Below the pieces are notes generated by a model that was given only the letters and a program-made list of their open reading frames with translations, searched no databases and was not told where the DNA came from. The translations under genes and the position numbers were made by a program. Positions 14,593 through 21,019 of a stretch of 21,019 nucleotides of DNA are shown here, in pieces (within the stretch, counting starts at the first letter, position 1; every line of letters begins with the position of its first letter). The DNA is from JBDTNL01 sp039933785 (GTDB taxonomy: Bacteria; Acidobacteriota; Thermoanaerobaculia; Multivoradales; JAGPDF01). The stretch is from NCBI GenBank assembly GCA_039933785.1, contig JBDTNL010000069.1, positions 1 to 21,019 of the forward strand, written 5' to 3'.

Positions 14593-14815
14593 GCCGAACC
14601 TTTCGCCGCCGCGCTGGCGGCGGATCGTCGCGCATGGCGCTCAAGTCGGCCTCCCAGAGTCCGCTGCCGGCGAGCTCGAGGATCTTTCCGGCACGCGCGC
14701 GGCGGACGAACTCGAGGAGCGCCAGATCGACGGTCTTCGAATACGTGCGCTGGTGTGAAAGGCGCGTGGCCTCTTCGAGCAGCTCCTCGTTTAGCACAAG
14801 ATTTGTACGCTTCAT
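14579..14815 (-). CDS. vapB: VapB-family antitoxin
   Basis: 78 residues from the ATG at 14815 (MKRTNLVLNEELLEEATRLS), the typical N-terminus of VapB antitoxins of the ribbon-helix-helix type. The segment YSKTVDLALLEFVRRARAGKILELAGSGLWEADLSAM continues as in that family, ending with the toxin-binding GSGLWEADLSAMR. The frame stays open to a TTG at 14836, but that adds seven untypical residues overlapping the divergent gene's start codon. No clear Shine-Dalgarno sequence precedes either start, so a leaderless message is possible. VapB normally neutralises VapC and represses its own promoter with it. Confidence 0.88.
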   Translation of the reverse strand: MKRTNLVLNEELLEEATRLSHQRTYSKTVDLALLEFVRRARAGKILELAGSGLWEADLSAMRDDPPPARRRKVRRAAP

Positions 14816-14829
14816 GTGTATGATGGTAC
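14805..14829. promoter_or_regulatory. Imperfect dyad at the vapB / acyltransferase divergent starts; candidate VapBC operator
   Basis: TCAT-GTGT-ATGA (14812-14823) is a short inverted repeat, flanked by GTAC at 14805-14808 and 14826-14829. It covers the vapB start codon and ends 6 bases before the acyltransferase ATG at 14836. TATGAT (14819-14824) also resembles a -10 box for the plus strand, with no good -35. Type II antitoxins bind dyads over their own promoter, so VapBC could also affect the divergent gene (inference). Confidence 0.35.
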
Positions 14830-14835
14830 TACGCA

Positions 14836-16269
14836 ATGTTCGCGAGCGTCACGCTCCCGCTCTGGCTTTTGGTCGTCCTGGCGCTGCTTGCCGCCTGGTC
14901 GGCGCTCGACCGTCTGTTGGTCCCGAGCGTGCGCTGGGTTCTTCGGCGGCGGGTCAACAAGGCGATCGAGGAGATCAACCAGCGCCTGCGTATCGCAATT
15001 CCCCAGTTCCAGCTCACCAAGCGGCGGGTGCTCACCGATCGCCTGCTCTACGACCCGCAGATCGCGGCCGCGGTCGCGGCGTATGCCAAGGAAGAGGGCA
15101 TGCCGCGCGAGGTCGTGATGGCCAAGGTCCAGGCTTACGCGCACGAGATCGTTCCGTCGTTCAACGCCTACGCCTACTTCCGCATCGGCTACTGGCTCGC
15201 CCGCAGCGCGGCGCGGCTGCTCTATCGGGTCCGTCTGGGCTCCTCGGACGAGGCCGGATTGGCCTCGATTCCACCGAACGCCACGGTGGTCTTCCTGATG
15301 AACCACCGCAGCAACATGGACTACATCCTGGTCTCCTACCTGGTAGCCGAGCGCATCGCGCTCTCCTACGCGGTCGGCGAGTGGGCGCGAATCTGGCCGC
15401 TGCAGCAGCTGATCCGCTCGATGGGTGCCTACTTCGTGCGCCGCAATTCGCGCGATCCGCTCTACCGGCGCGTGCTCGAGCGCTATATCCAGATGGCGAC
15501 CGAAGGCGGCGTCCCCCAAGCGGTGTTCCCCGAGGGCGGCCTGTCGCGCGACGGTCTGCTGCGGGCGCCGAAGATCGGCATCATCGACTACATGTTGCGC
15601 ACGTTCGATCCTGCGGGCGAGCGCGACCTGGTCTTCGTACCGGTGGGACTCAACTACGACCGGACGCTCGAAGACCGGACGCTGCTTCTCGACGGAGACG
15701 CAGCCCGAGCGCCTCGCCGTGGCGCGGCTGGAGCGACGGTCACGACGCTCGCCTTCGCGTGGCACAACCTCTGGCTGAGGGTGCGCCAGCGCTGGCACCG
15801 GTTCGGCTACGCCTGCGTCAACTTCGGCGCCCCGTTCTCGACCCGGGCGTACGTGGAGCGCCACGGCTTCGACCCGCGGAAGCTCTCGCGCGAGGAGCGC
15901 ATCGCCCGCGTCGAGGTCCTCGCCCGCGAGTTGATGGAGGAGATCGGCAAGGTCATCCCTGCGTTGCCCGCCTCGCTGGTGGCAACCGTACTCCTGCGCA
16001 ACCCGCAGGGCATCTCGGAGTTCGCGCTCAAGGCGGAAGTGCACGGCCTCATCGAAACACTCGAGAGCCGCGGCGCGCGAGTGTACGTGCCGCGGAGCGA
16101 CCGCGACTACGCGATCTCTTTCGGCCTGCGCACGCTTGCTCTGCGGCACTTGGTGGAGGACCGCGAAGGCCTCTTCGTGCCGGTGGGAAAGGAGTCTCGC
16201 CTGCTGGCTTACTACGCGAACTCGATCGCGCACCTGCTCCCGGCGGTGCCCGTCGCTTCGGCCGCCTGA
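14836..16269 (+). CDS. PlsB-like glycerol-3-phosphate / lysophosphatidate acyltransferase family protein
   Basis: 477 residues. The N-terminus has one hydrophobic helix (about 7-25, LPLWLLVVLALLAAWSALD) that would tether it to the inner membrane. The acyltransferase core shows the HX4D motif in FLMNHRSNMDYILVSYL, then MGAYFVRRNSRDPLYRRVLERY, the substrate motif FPEGGLSRDG, and FVPVGLNYDRTLEDR. The order and the last motif resemble PlsB rather than PlsC. At 477 residues it is much shorter than E. coli PlsB (about 807), as in other compact PlsB-like proteins. The family moves acyl chains onto glycerol-3-phosphate or its monoacyl form in phospholipid synthesis. The ATG at 14836 has no Shine-Dalgarno sequence and lies 20 bases from the divergent vapB start, so leaderless initiation or a later start are possible. 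Confidence 0.85.
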   Translation: MFASVTLPLWLLVVLALLAAWSALDRLLVPSVRWVLRRRVNKAIEEINQRLRIAIPQFQLTKRRVLTDRLLYDPQIAAAVAAYAKEEGMPREVVMAKVQAYAHEIVPSFNAYAYFRIGYWLARSAARLLYRVRLGSSDEAGLASIPPNATVVFLMNHRSNMDYILVSYLVAERIALSYAVGEWARIWPLQQLIRSMGAYFVRRNSRDPLYRRVLERYIQMATEGGVPQAVFPEGGLSRDGLLRAPKIGIIDYMLRTFDPAGERDLVFVPVGLNYDRTLEDRTLLLDGDAARAPRRGAAGATVTTLAFAWHNLWLRVRQRWHRFGYACVNFGAPFSTRAYVERHGFDPRKLSREERIARVEVLARELMEEIGKVIPALPASLVATVLLRNPQGISEFALKAEVHGLIETLESRGARVYVPRSDRDYAISFGLRTLALRHLVEDREGLFVPVGKESRLLAYYANSIAHLLPAVPVASAA

Positions 16270-16284
16270 AGGTCTAGCCGCGAA

Positions 16285-17640
16285 CTAGTCGTCACCGAGC
16301 TGGCGGGGCGCTTCGTCGATCGTTTCGAGCAACTCCATCTGCTTGTTCGAATGCTCGGTGACCTTGAGGCTCTCGAGCCGTTGGCCCATCGGCATGAGCT
16401 TGCCGACATACGAGCCCACGGCGTTGTTGTAGGCGCCGAGGGCTTTCTTCAGGCCGGCGCCGACCGCGCCGAGGTGATTCTGGAAATTGGCCGCGCGATC
16501 GTAGAGCTCGTGCGCGACGCGGGCGATGGTCTCGGCGTTCTCGACCACGCTGCGTTGCTGCCAGTAGAGCGCCACCGTGCGGAGCAAGGCGACTAGCGTG
16601 GTGGGTGTCGCGATGAGGACGCGCGCGCGCAGGGCGTTGATCTGGATGTCGGGATCCTGCTCGGCCGCGGCGCTCAGGAACGGATCGCCGGGCAGGAAGA
16701 GCACGACGAGATCGAAGCCGCCGTCGAGCTTGCCCGGGTAGTCGCGTTCCGCGAGCGTTTTCACATGCCGGCGCAGATCGGCGGCGTGCCGCCCGAGCGC
16801 TGTTTTGCGCTCGGCTTCGGTTCCGGCCTCGGCGGCGTCCATGTACGCGGTCATCGGCGCCTTGGCGTCTACCGCAATCCGGCCGCCCCCCGGAAGATGA
16901 ACCGTCATATCGGGCCGCACGCCCTCGGCTTGGCCCTTCTGTTCCTCGAAGTCGCAGTGCTCGGCCATGCCGGCGAGCTCGGCGATGTTGCGTAAGGTCA
17001 CCTCGCCCCACCGGCCGCGCACCTGCGCCGAGCCGCGAAGCGCCGAGGTCAGCGTCGCGGTGCGCTCGTGGAGCTCGCCGGTGGCGTTGACCAGCAGCTT
17101 CACCTGTTCGTCGAGCCGCGAGTAGGCGTCGACGCGGGAACGCTCGAGCTCGGCCGTGCGAACGTCGAGCCGGGTCAGGGTGTCGCGGAGAGGCTCGAGC
17201 AGCGCCTCGATGCCTGCCCGGCGGGTATCGAGATCGCTCGCCGCTAAGGTGCGAGCGCTGCCCAGACGCTGTTCTGCGAGCTTCAGCAACTGCTCGGTCG
17301 AGCCTTCGAGCGCGCTCGCGGCCAGGGAACGAAACACCGCCTCGAGATCGTGCCGGCTGCGCTCGACGAACTCGCGCTGCTCGGCGAGCTGCGACCTGGT
17401 CTGCTCGTCGCGCGCGACCGCCGCCGCGGCCTGTTCCTGCAGGATGTTTGCGCGCTGGCGTTCGCTTGCGGTCTCGCGCTCGGCGCGCTCGCGCTGGGCG
17501 CGCTCCGCGATCCTGGCCGCTTCGGCCGCCGCGGCCCGGGACTGCTCATGAGACCGTCGGGCGTTGCCGAGGATCCAGGCAAACGCGGCGCCCAGCAGGG
17601 CTGCGACGACAGCGGTGGCGATCAGCAAGGGCGAGGGCAT
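16285..17640 (-). CDS. rmuC: DNA recombination protein RmuC homologue
   Basis: 451 residues from the ATG at 17640; the open frame runs upstream to 17748, but that stretch is untypical. Order: an N-terminal membrane helix (about 5-24, LIATAVVAALLGAAFAWIL), a long alanine/arginine/glutamate coiled coil (about 25-190), then the RmuC nuclease-like domain with VRGRWGEVTLRNIAELAGM, RPDMTVHLPGGGRIAVDAK, FDLVVLFLPGDPFLSAA and LIATPTTLVALLRTVALYWQQ. The acidic and lysine residues of the VDAK segment correspond to a PD-(D/E)XK-like core. RmuC limits inversion at short inverted repeats and is linked to DNA repair. The gene converges with the acyltransferase gene, 15 bases apart. Confidence 0.95.
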   Translation of the reverse strand: MPSPLLIATAVVAALLGAAFAWILGNARRSHEQSRAAAAEAARIAERAQRERAERETASERQRANILQEQAAAAVARDEQTRSQLAEQREFVERSRHDLEAVFRSLAASALEGSTEQLLKLAEQRLGSARTLAASDLDTRRAGIEALLEPLRDTLTRLDVRTAELERSRVDAYSRLDEQVKLLVNATGELHERTATLTSALRGSAQVRGRWGEVTLRNIAELAGMAEHCDFEEQKGQAEGVRPDMTVHLPGGGRIAVDAKAPMTAYMDAAEAGTEAERKTALGRHAADLRRHVKTLAERDYPGKLDGGFDLVVLFLPGDPFLSAAAEQDPDIQINALRARVLIATPTTLVALLRTVALYWQQRSVVENAETIARVAHELYDRAANFQNHLGAVGAGLKKALGAYNNAVGSYVGKLMPMGQRLESLKVTEHSNKQMELLETIDEAPRQLGDD

Positions 17641-17767
17641 GAGAAACGGGCTCGCTCGCCAGGATATCAACCCGACGCTCGATCTCCGGCCGAGTCGATC
17701 AGGCGCTGGCTCGTGTCGAGCGCGACCTCTTCGCGCCGCGGGCTCCACTTGCCTATCTTCGTCGTCC

Positions 17768-18232
17768 TCAGTCGATCAGAGGTCGATTCAACTCGGTTTG
17801 CCAGTCGGCGGAATCGGGACTCGATTCAGGACCCTTGACGTAGCTCTCCCACAGCTCCGCCGCTTCCGCGAGGCCCTCGGCCTTGATCCACTGGGTGAGC
17901 TCGCCCCAGGCCCCGGAGAGTCCTTCGTACGGTCCGTGGTAGATCGCCCTCGCGACCTTCGCCGCCGGCAAGTGCCCGGCCTGCACGCGGCCCACCGCGG
18001 CGATTGCCGCTGGGACGGGTACGCCGATCTCGAAGTCGAAGATCTTGGGATCCATCTTGAAATGGTGCGTGAACCATGGAGCCGTCGGCGTGATCCCCTG
18101 CGCGGCAACCACGCCCAGCAGCTCCCGGATGCCGGGACCCATCGCCTGGCGCATCTGCTCGCGCGGGATGGTCAGCCGGATGACCGCCGTCTGCTGGGTC
18201 TCGGTTTCAACAATGCGCGGTGTATCGATCAT
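17768..18232 (-). CDS. Stand-alone GyrI-like (AraC effector-binding-type) small-molecule-binding protein
   Basis: 154 residues that form one GyrI-like / effector-binding domain: an N-terminal strand VETETQQTAVIRLTIPRE, GPGIRELLGVVAAQGI, PWFTHHFKMDPKIFDFEIGVPV, and the C-terminal segment AIYHGPYEGLSGAWGELTQW with AELWESYVKGPESSPDSADW. No DNA-binding domain is attached. Relatives bind hydrophobic or cationic small molecules, and some hydrolyse cyclopropanoid antibiotics; the ligand here is unknown. The start overlaps the stop of a truncated SRPBCC gene by ATGA. Pairs of SRPBCC and GyrI-like genes are common in GC-rich bacteria, so this was probably once a working two-gene operon. Confidence 0.88.
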   Translation of the reverse strand: MIDTPRIVETETQQTAVIRLTIPREQMRQAMGPGIRELLGVVAAQGITPTAPWFTHHFKMDPKIFDFEIGVPVPAAIAAVGRVQAGHLPAAKVARAIYHGPYEGLSGAWGELTQWIKAEGLAEAAELWESYVKGPESSPDSADWQTELNRPLID

Positions 18233-18462
18233 CGTGAAGTTCCGAGCGCCGCCAGCAGTTCGGCGAGCTTGTCGAATCCGGCGTTCACGCTGCTCTCCAT
18301 GGGCGATTTCAAGACTTCGTCTCGGGCGGCTTGCGATTCGTACCGCACGGTGAGTGCGAGGGTTGTCCTGCCATCACGCTCGGTCAGGCAGAGCTCCCAC
18401 GTTGCTTCCCCGTTTCGTGGAGCGCGACTTGTCAACTCCGCCGCTCGGTCCTTGCGGCAGGC
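18229..18462 (-). pseudogene. Truncated SRPBCC (AHSA1-like) protein, N-terminal half missing
   Basis: From an in-frame TGA near 18463-18465 the frame reads a short leader, a TTG at 18435 and then 68 residues. NGEATWELCLTERDGRTTLA, then LTVRYESQAARDEVLKS and MESSVNAGFDKLAELLAAL match the C-terminal strand pair and long helix of AHSA1-type SRPBCC proteins (about 150 residues when complete). The first half of the fold is absent, and the stop codon of the next minus-strand gene lies only 38 bases upstream of the TTG. A deletion that fused the two loci is the simplest reading. The stub could still be translated and feed coupled translation of the GyrI-like gene, but a lone C-terminal half should not fold normally. 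Confidence 0.7.
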
Positions 18463-18472
18463 TCAGGTCGAT

Positions 18473-19096
18473 TCAGCGGTGTTCGTGCGCCGCCGCGGCA
18501 TCGGGGTTCTGGTGAGCGCCGGAGGCAGTCGCGTCGCCATACAGACGCTCGACGTAGTGGGTCAGCGCGACATAGGCCTCGACGTACTCGCGACCCTGGG
18601 CGACGCTCCGATCGGCGGTCTCGCGCGTCTTTTGAGCTCGCGCAAAGCGGTCGCGAATGCCGTCGGCGACCGCGGTCGAGACGGTCTTCACCAAAGCTTC
18701 GGCGGAGGCGGTCGCGAGCGCGCTGTCGGTCGCCTGAATGATCGGCTCGGGAGCCTCGTCCTTGAGCCCCACGTACGGCGCTCCTTCACCCGCCCGGTGC
18801 ACGCGGACCAAAGTCTCGAAGAAATAGCGGTCGGCGAGCTCGCGGGCCCGGGGACTCAAGGCACGGACCTCGAGGGTGTGCTGGAAAGCGAGCCGCACCT
18901 CGGGCTCGTTCTCGGGCTTCAACCACTTGAGAACCGGAGTGATGTCAGCTCGCTCGAGGGCAATCTTGGCGGCAGCGACCACCGGGCCCTGGGTGGTGTC
19001 GCAGTGGGCGGATCCTCGAGCCGCGAAGGCCAGTAACGCAACGAGGAAGACTGCAACAGGGGCTCCGATCGTGCTCCATCGAGTGTTCGTCTGCAT
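18473..19096 (-). CDS. Exported DUF6448-like protein
   Basis: 207 residues starting at ATG with AAGGAG (19104-19109) 7 bases upstream. The signal peptide ends near GSAHC (VAVFLVALLAFAARGSA). The mature protein begins HCDTTQGPVVAAAKIALE, then a conserved-looking helical body: LKWLKPENEPEVRLAFQHTL, SPRARELADRYFFETLVRVHRAGEGAPY and TGLKD-like turns. This agrees with the family described as DUF6448, whose function is not established. The start HCD and the C-terminal AAAHEHR provide His/Cys residues that could bind metal (inference). It follows the FAD reductase by 39 bases on the same strand, so co-transcription with the reductase and E1 gene is likely. Confidence 0.8.
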   Translation of the reverse strand: MQTNTRWSTIGAPVAVFLVALLAFAARGSAHCDTTQGPVVAAAKIALERADITPVLKWLKPENEPEVRLAFQHTLEVRALSPRARELADRYFFETLVRVHRAGEGAPYVGLKDEAPEPIIQATDSALATASAEALVKTVSTAVADGIRDRFARAQKTRETADRSVAQGREYVEAYVALTHYVERLYGDATASGAHQNPDAAAAHEHR

Positions 19097-19135
19097 GGTT
19101 CGCTCCTTGGCAATGGGCGTTTGTCGGATGAGTCG

Positions 19136-20317
19136 CTAAGTCCGCGGCAGACGGCCGATCAAGGCGCTGGGGCTGAAGGGCCCAGGCTCGGCGATGAGCG
19201 CGCGCGCAGCGTCCACCTGGCCCCAAGTGTTCCAGAGCAGCACGCCCCGTACTCGGCCTGACGCGAGGTAGTACACGACCCCTTCGCGAAACGGGACCTT
19301 CCAGTCGGCCACTGTCTCTCCCCGCGGATCGAGCTCACCGACCGCCTCGTATCCGAGATCGAACAGATCCGAGTAGAAAAAGGACTGATGCACGTAGGGC
19401 GACGGATCGCCCGCCATGGCGCGTCCCGCGGCGTGCCCCATGGTGTTCGCGTTGTCCTCGTGCTCGACGCGGGTCCGCTTGCCGGTCCCGGGTGCGAGGA
19501 AGGAGGCCACATCGCCGGCTGCGAAGACGTTGGGATCCCGGGTGCGCAGATGGTCGTCGACCACCACGCCGTTGTCGACCTCGAGACCCGCCGCGCTTGC
19601 GAGCTCGGTTGCGGGCACGATGCCGAGGCCGGCCACCACCGCATCGACGACGACCTCCGTCTTGCTCGCGGTCTCGACGACAACCGCCGCCCCTCGCCTG
19701 GAGATGCCGGTCACCTGTTGGCCCGGGCGCGCGTCCACGCCCTTTTCGGCGTAGTAGTCGACCAGGTTGCGCGCCAGATCCGCCGGAAAGAGTCGGGCGC
19801 CGATGCCAGGCTCGGGAAACAACATCGTTACCTTGCACTTCTGCAGCACGAGCGCCGCCGCAATTTCCGAACCGATGAAGCCGCCGCCGATGACCGCGAA
19901 GCTCTTGCCCTGCACGGTGAGCTCGTGGAGGTGCCGATAGTCGGCCAGAGTGCGGTAGTAGATGACGTCATCGTTGCCGAACGGCAGGCGCCGCGGCGTG
20001 CCGCCGGTGGCGAGGAGCAACTTGTCGAAGGTGTACTCCGCGCCCCGATCGTCGAGCACTCGTTTGGCGCCGAGATCGAGGCTCGTCGCACGCCGGGCGA
20101 GGTGCATCTCCACTCGTGCGCCGCCGGTATTCTCCCAGACCGTTTCGAGGGCGTCGCCTTTCCACAGACCCTTCGACAGCGGCGGACGCGCGTACGGCGG
20201 ATCGGCTTCGGCACCGACGATGCCGATCGTGCCGTCGGCGTCGAGCTCGCGGATTCCGTGCACCGCGGCATCGGCGGTCATGCCGCCGCCGAGGATCAGA
20301 TAGCGATAGTGGGTCAT
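19136..20317 (-). CDS. FAD-dependent NAD(P)H oxidoreductase (ferredoxin/rubredoxin reductase-like)
   Basis: 393 residues. An N-terminal FAD-binding Rossmann fold (LILGGGMTADAAVHGIRE), PPYARPPLSKGLW (typical of ferredoxin reductase / AIF-type enzymes), LLLATGGTPRRLP, an NAD(P)H-binding Rossmann motif FAVIGGGFIGSEIAAAL (about 140-157), and the second FAD contact NVFAAGDVASF (about 265-275). The CxxxxC redox disulfide of dihydrolipoamide dehydrogenases and glutathione reductases is absent, so it is not an E3 subunit. It would pass electrons from NAD(P)H to a ferredoxin, rubredoxin or Rieske protein not encoded in the window. The start at ATG has AGGAGG 6 bases upstream. It follows an E1 beta gene by 15 bases and precedes the DUF6448-like gene. 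Confidence 0.92.
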   Translation of the reverse strand: MTHYRYLILGGGMTADAAVHGIRELDADGTIGIVGAEADPPYARPPLSKGLWKGDALETVWENTGGARVEMHLARRATSLDLGAKRVLDDRGAEYTFDKLLLATGGTPRRLPFGNDDVIYYRTLADYRHLHELTVQGKSFAVIGGGFIGSEIAAALVLQKCKVTMLFPEPGIGARLFPADLARNLVDYYAEKGVDARPGQQVTGISRRGAAVVVETASKTEVVVDAVVAGLGIVPATELASAAGLEVDNGVVVDDHLRTRDPNVFAAGDVASFLAPGTGKRTRVEHEDNANTMGHAAGRAMAGDPSPYVHQSFFYSDLFDLGYEAVGELDPRGETVADWKVPFREGVVYYLASGRVRGVLLWNTWGQVDAARALIAEPGPFSPSALIGRLPRT

Positions 20318-20332
20318 CGACGGCCTCCTGGG

Positions 20333-21019
20333 TCAGTACGCCAGAGTCTTGCGCGCCGCCAGCAGGACGCGCTCGGTGTTGGGCAGGATCGCGCGCTCGA
20401 GGATGCGGTGGAATCCGACCGGTGTGAAGGTCGAGCCGACGCGCTCGATCGGCGCGTCGAGGACCGAGAACAGCTCGGCGGCGATGCGCGCGGCGAGCTC
20501 GCCGCCGAAGCCACCGTGCACCTTGTCTTCGTGGGCGACGAGGGCGCGCGAGGTCTTGCTCACCGACGCCGCGATGGCGTCCCAGTCGAGCGGCACGAGC
20601 GAGCGCAAGTCGAGCACCTCGACGCTCTTGCCCTCGCGTTCCAGAGTCTCGGCCGCCTCGAGCGCGAAGTGAACCGCGGTGCCGTAGGCGAGGATCGTGA
20701 GGTCCGTGCCCGAGCGCCGACACCGTGCCTTGCCGAACGGCACGGCGAAATCGGCCGGCACGTGCGCCTTAGCCTGCGCGGCGTTGTAGAGGAACTTGGG
20801 CTCGAGATAGAGGGTAATGCCGCGCGAGCGCATGGCGGTGCGCAGCAGCCCCGCGGCGTCGTCGGCAAACGCCGGCACGACGATTCGGAGGCCGGGCAGC
20901 GTGGTGAGCCAACCCTCGATGTTCTGCGAATGGTAGAGGCCGCCACCGATGTAGCCGCCGGAGGCGAGACGCACGGTCACGTTGGGCGTGAACTGGCCGT
21001 TCGTGCGCCAGTACTCGTG
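20333..21019 (-). CDS. 2-oxoacid dehydrogenase E1 component, beta (transketolase C-terminal) part; 5' end outside window
   Basis: The frame is open to the window edge, giving 228 C-terminal residues starting HEYWRTNGQF. Seen: VRLASGGYIGGGLYHSQNIE (the conserved beta-subunit loop), LPGLRIVVPAFADDAAGLLR, LYLEPKFLYN, the transketolase C-terminal fold starting at DLTILAYGTAVHFALEA, VLDLRSLVPLDWDAI and AHEDKVHGGFGGELAARI. This thiamine-diphosphate enzyme family decarboxylates pyruvate or branched-chain 2-oxoacids for transfer to lipoyl E2. The HSQNIEGW and LYLEPKFLYN wording is typical of single-chain alpha-beta fused E1 enzymes, but the alpha part is outside the window, so fusion is not shown. 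No E2 or E3 gene is visible; the adjacent FAD enzyme is not an E3. Confidence 0.9.
   Translation of the reverse strand, partial: HEYWRTNGQFTPNVTVRLASGGYIGGGLYHSQNIEGWLTTLPGLRIVVPAFADDAAGLLRTAMRSRGITLYLEPKFLYNAAQAKAHVPADFAVPFGKARCRRSGTDLTILAYGTAVHFALEAAETLEREGKSVEVLDLRSLVPLDWDAIAASVSKTSRALVAHEDKVHGGFGGELAARIAAELFSVLDAPIERVGSTFTPVGFHRILERAILPNTERVLLAARKTLAY

Noticed and set aside
14394..16277. A 627-residue plus-strand frame and a 473-residue minus-strand frame (14812-16233) over the acyltransferase gene
   Set aside because: Both are rich in Arg/Pro/Gly/His with no recognisable domain, while the third frame holds an intact acyltransferase with all motifs.
17564..19036. A 490-residue plus-strand frame opposite the rmuC/GyrI/DUF6448 region
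   Set aside because: It spans three minus-strand genes and their gaps. Its sequence is Ser/Arg-rich and matches nothing, so it is a shadow.
19136..20317. Reading the FAD enzyme as the dihydrolipoamide dehydrogenase (E3) of the adjacent E1
   Set aside because: The N-terminal FAD domain lacks the CxxxxC redox disulfide and has the PPYARPPLSKGL motif of ferredoxin-reductase-type enzymes.
1..21019. Search for CRISPR arrays, tRNA/rRNA genes, transposases, integrases and attachment sites
   Set aside because: No regularly spaced direct repeats, no cloverleaf-like or rRNA-like sequence, and no recombinase motifs were recognised by reading. A covariance-model scan was not possible here.

Overview
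The window is GC-rich and gene-dense, with strong third-position G/C preference. Nearly all products are typical of a diderm (Gram-negative-type) bacterium: several Sec signal peptides, a sigma-54 regulator, and exported carboxypeptidase-regulatory-like repeat proteins. The gene mix (stand-alone PmbA/TldD homologue, exported YtcJ-type amidohydrolase, stand-alone GyrI-like protein, DUF6448-like protein, PlsB-like acyltransferase) would suit Acidobacteriota (Thermoanaerobaculia-like) or a deltaproteobacterial/myxobacterial relative. That placement is an inference with modest confidence. No rRNA, tRNA, CRISPR array or insertion sequence was seen.

Region 1 (1-3426, plus): the C-terminal part of a sigma-54 activator (AAA+ plus Fis-type HTH) is followed by a 229-base noncoding stretch and a near-consensus sigma-54 promoter (740-755). 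The promoter leads into an apparent operon of a 51-residue membrane peptide, an RsbW-like kinase, an RsbV-like STAS protein and a GAF-PP2C (RsbU-like) phosphatase. This is a complete partner-switching module that appears to be under sigma-54 control, with no alternative sigma factor beside it.

Region 2 (3439-7305): a minus-strand PmbA/TldE-like protein diverges from an operon of an exported amidohydrolase and an exported protein-L-isoaspartate methyltransferase. The divergent gap carries a second sigma-54 promoter-like element (4817-4832).

Region 3 (7306-12543, plus): about 790 bases without an intact gene contain the decayed relic (7454-7701) of a paralogue of the large surface-protein gene downstream. 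An intact three-gene set follows: a six-cysteine exported peptide, an exported protein of unknown function, and a roughly 1,040-residue exported protein built of beta-sandwich repeats. This set is the least explained part of the window.

Region 4 (12577-16269): a GAF-GAF-GGDEF diguanylate cyclase lies directly behind a VapBC-type toxin-antitoxin pair on the minus strand. The vapB start is only 20 bases from the start of a divergent PlsB-like acyltransferase.

Region 5 (16285-21019, all minus): RmuC, a GyrI-like protein, a truncated SRPBCC relic, a DUF6448-like exported protein, an FAD-dependent NAD(P)H reductase, and the C-terminal part of a 2-oxoacid dehydrogenase E1 beta domain that runs off the window edge.
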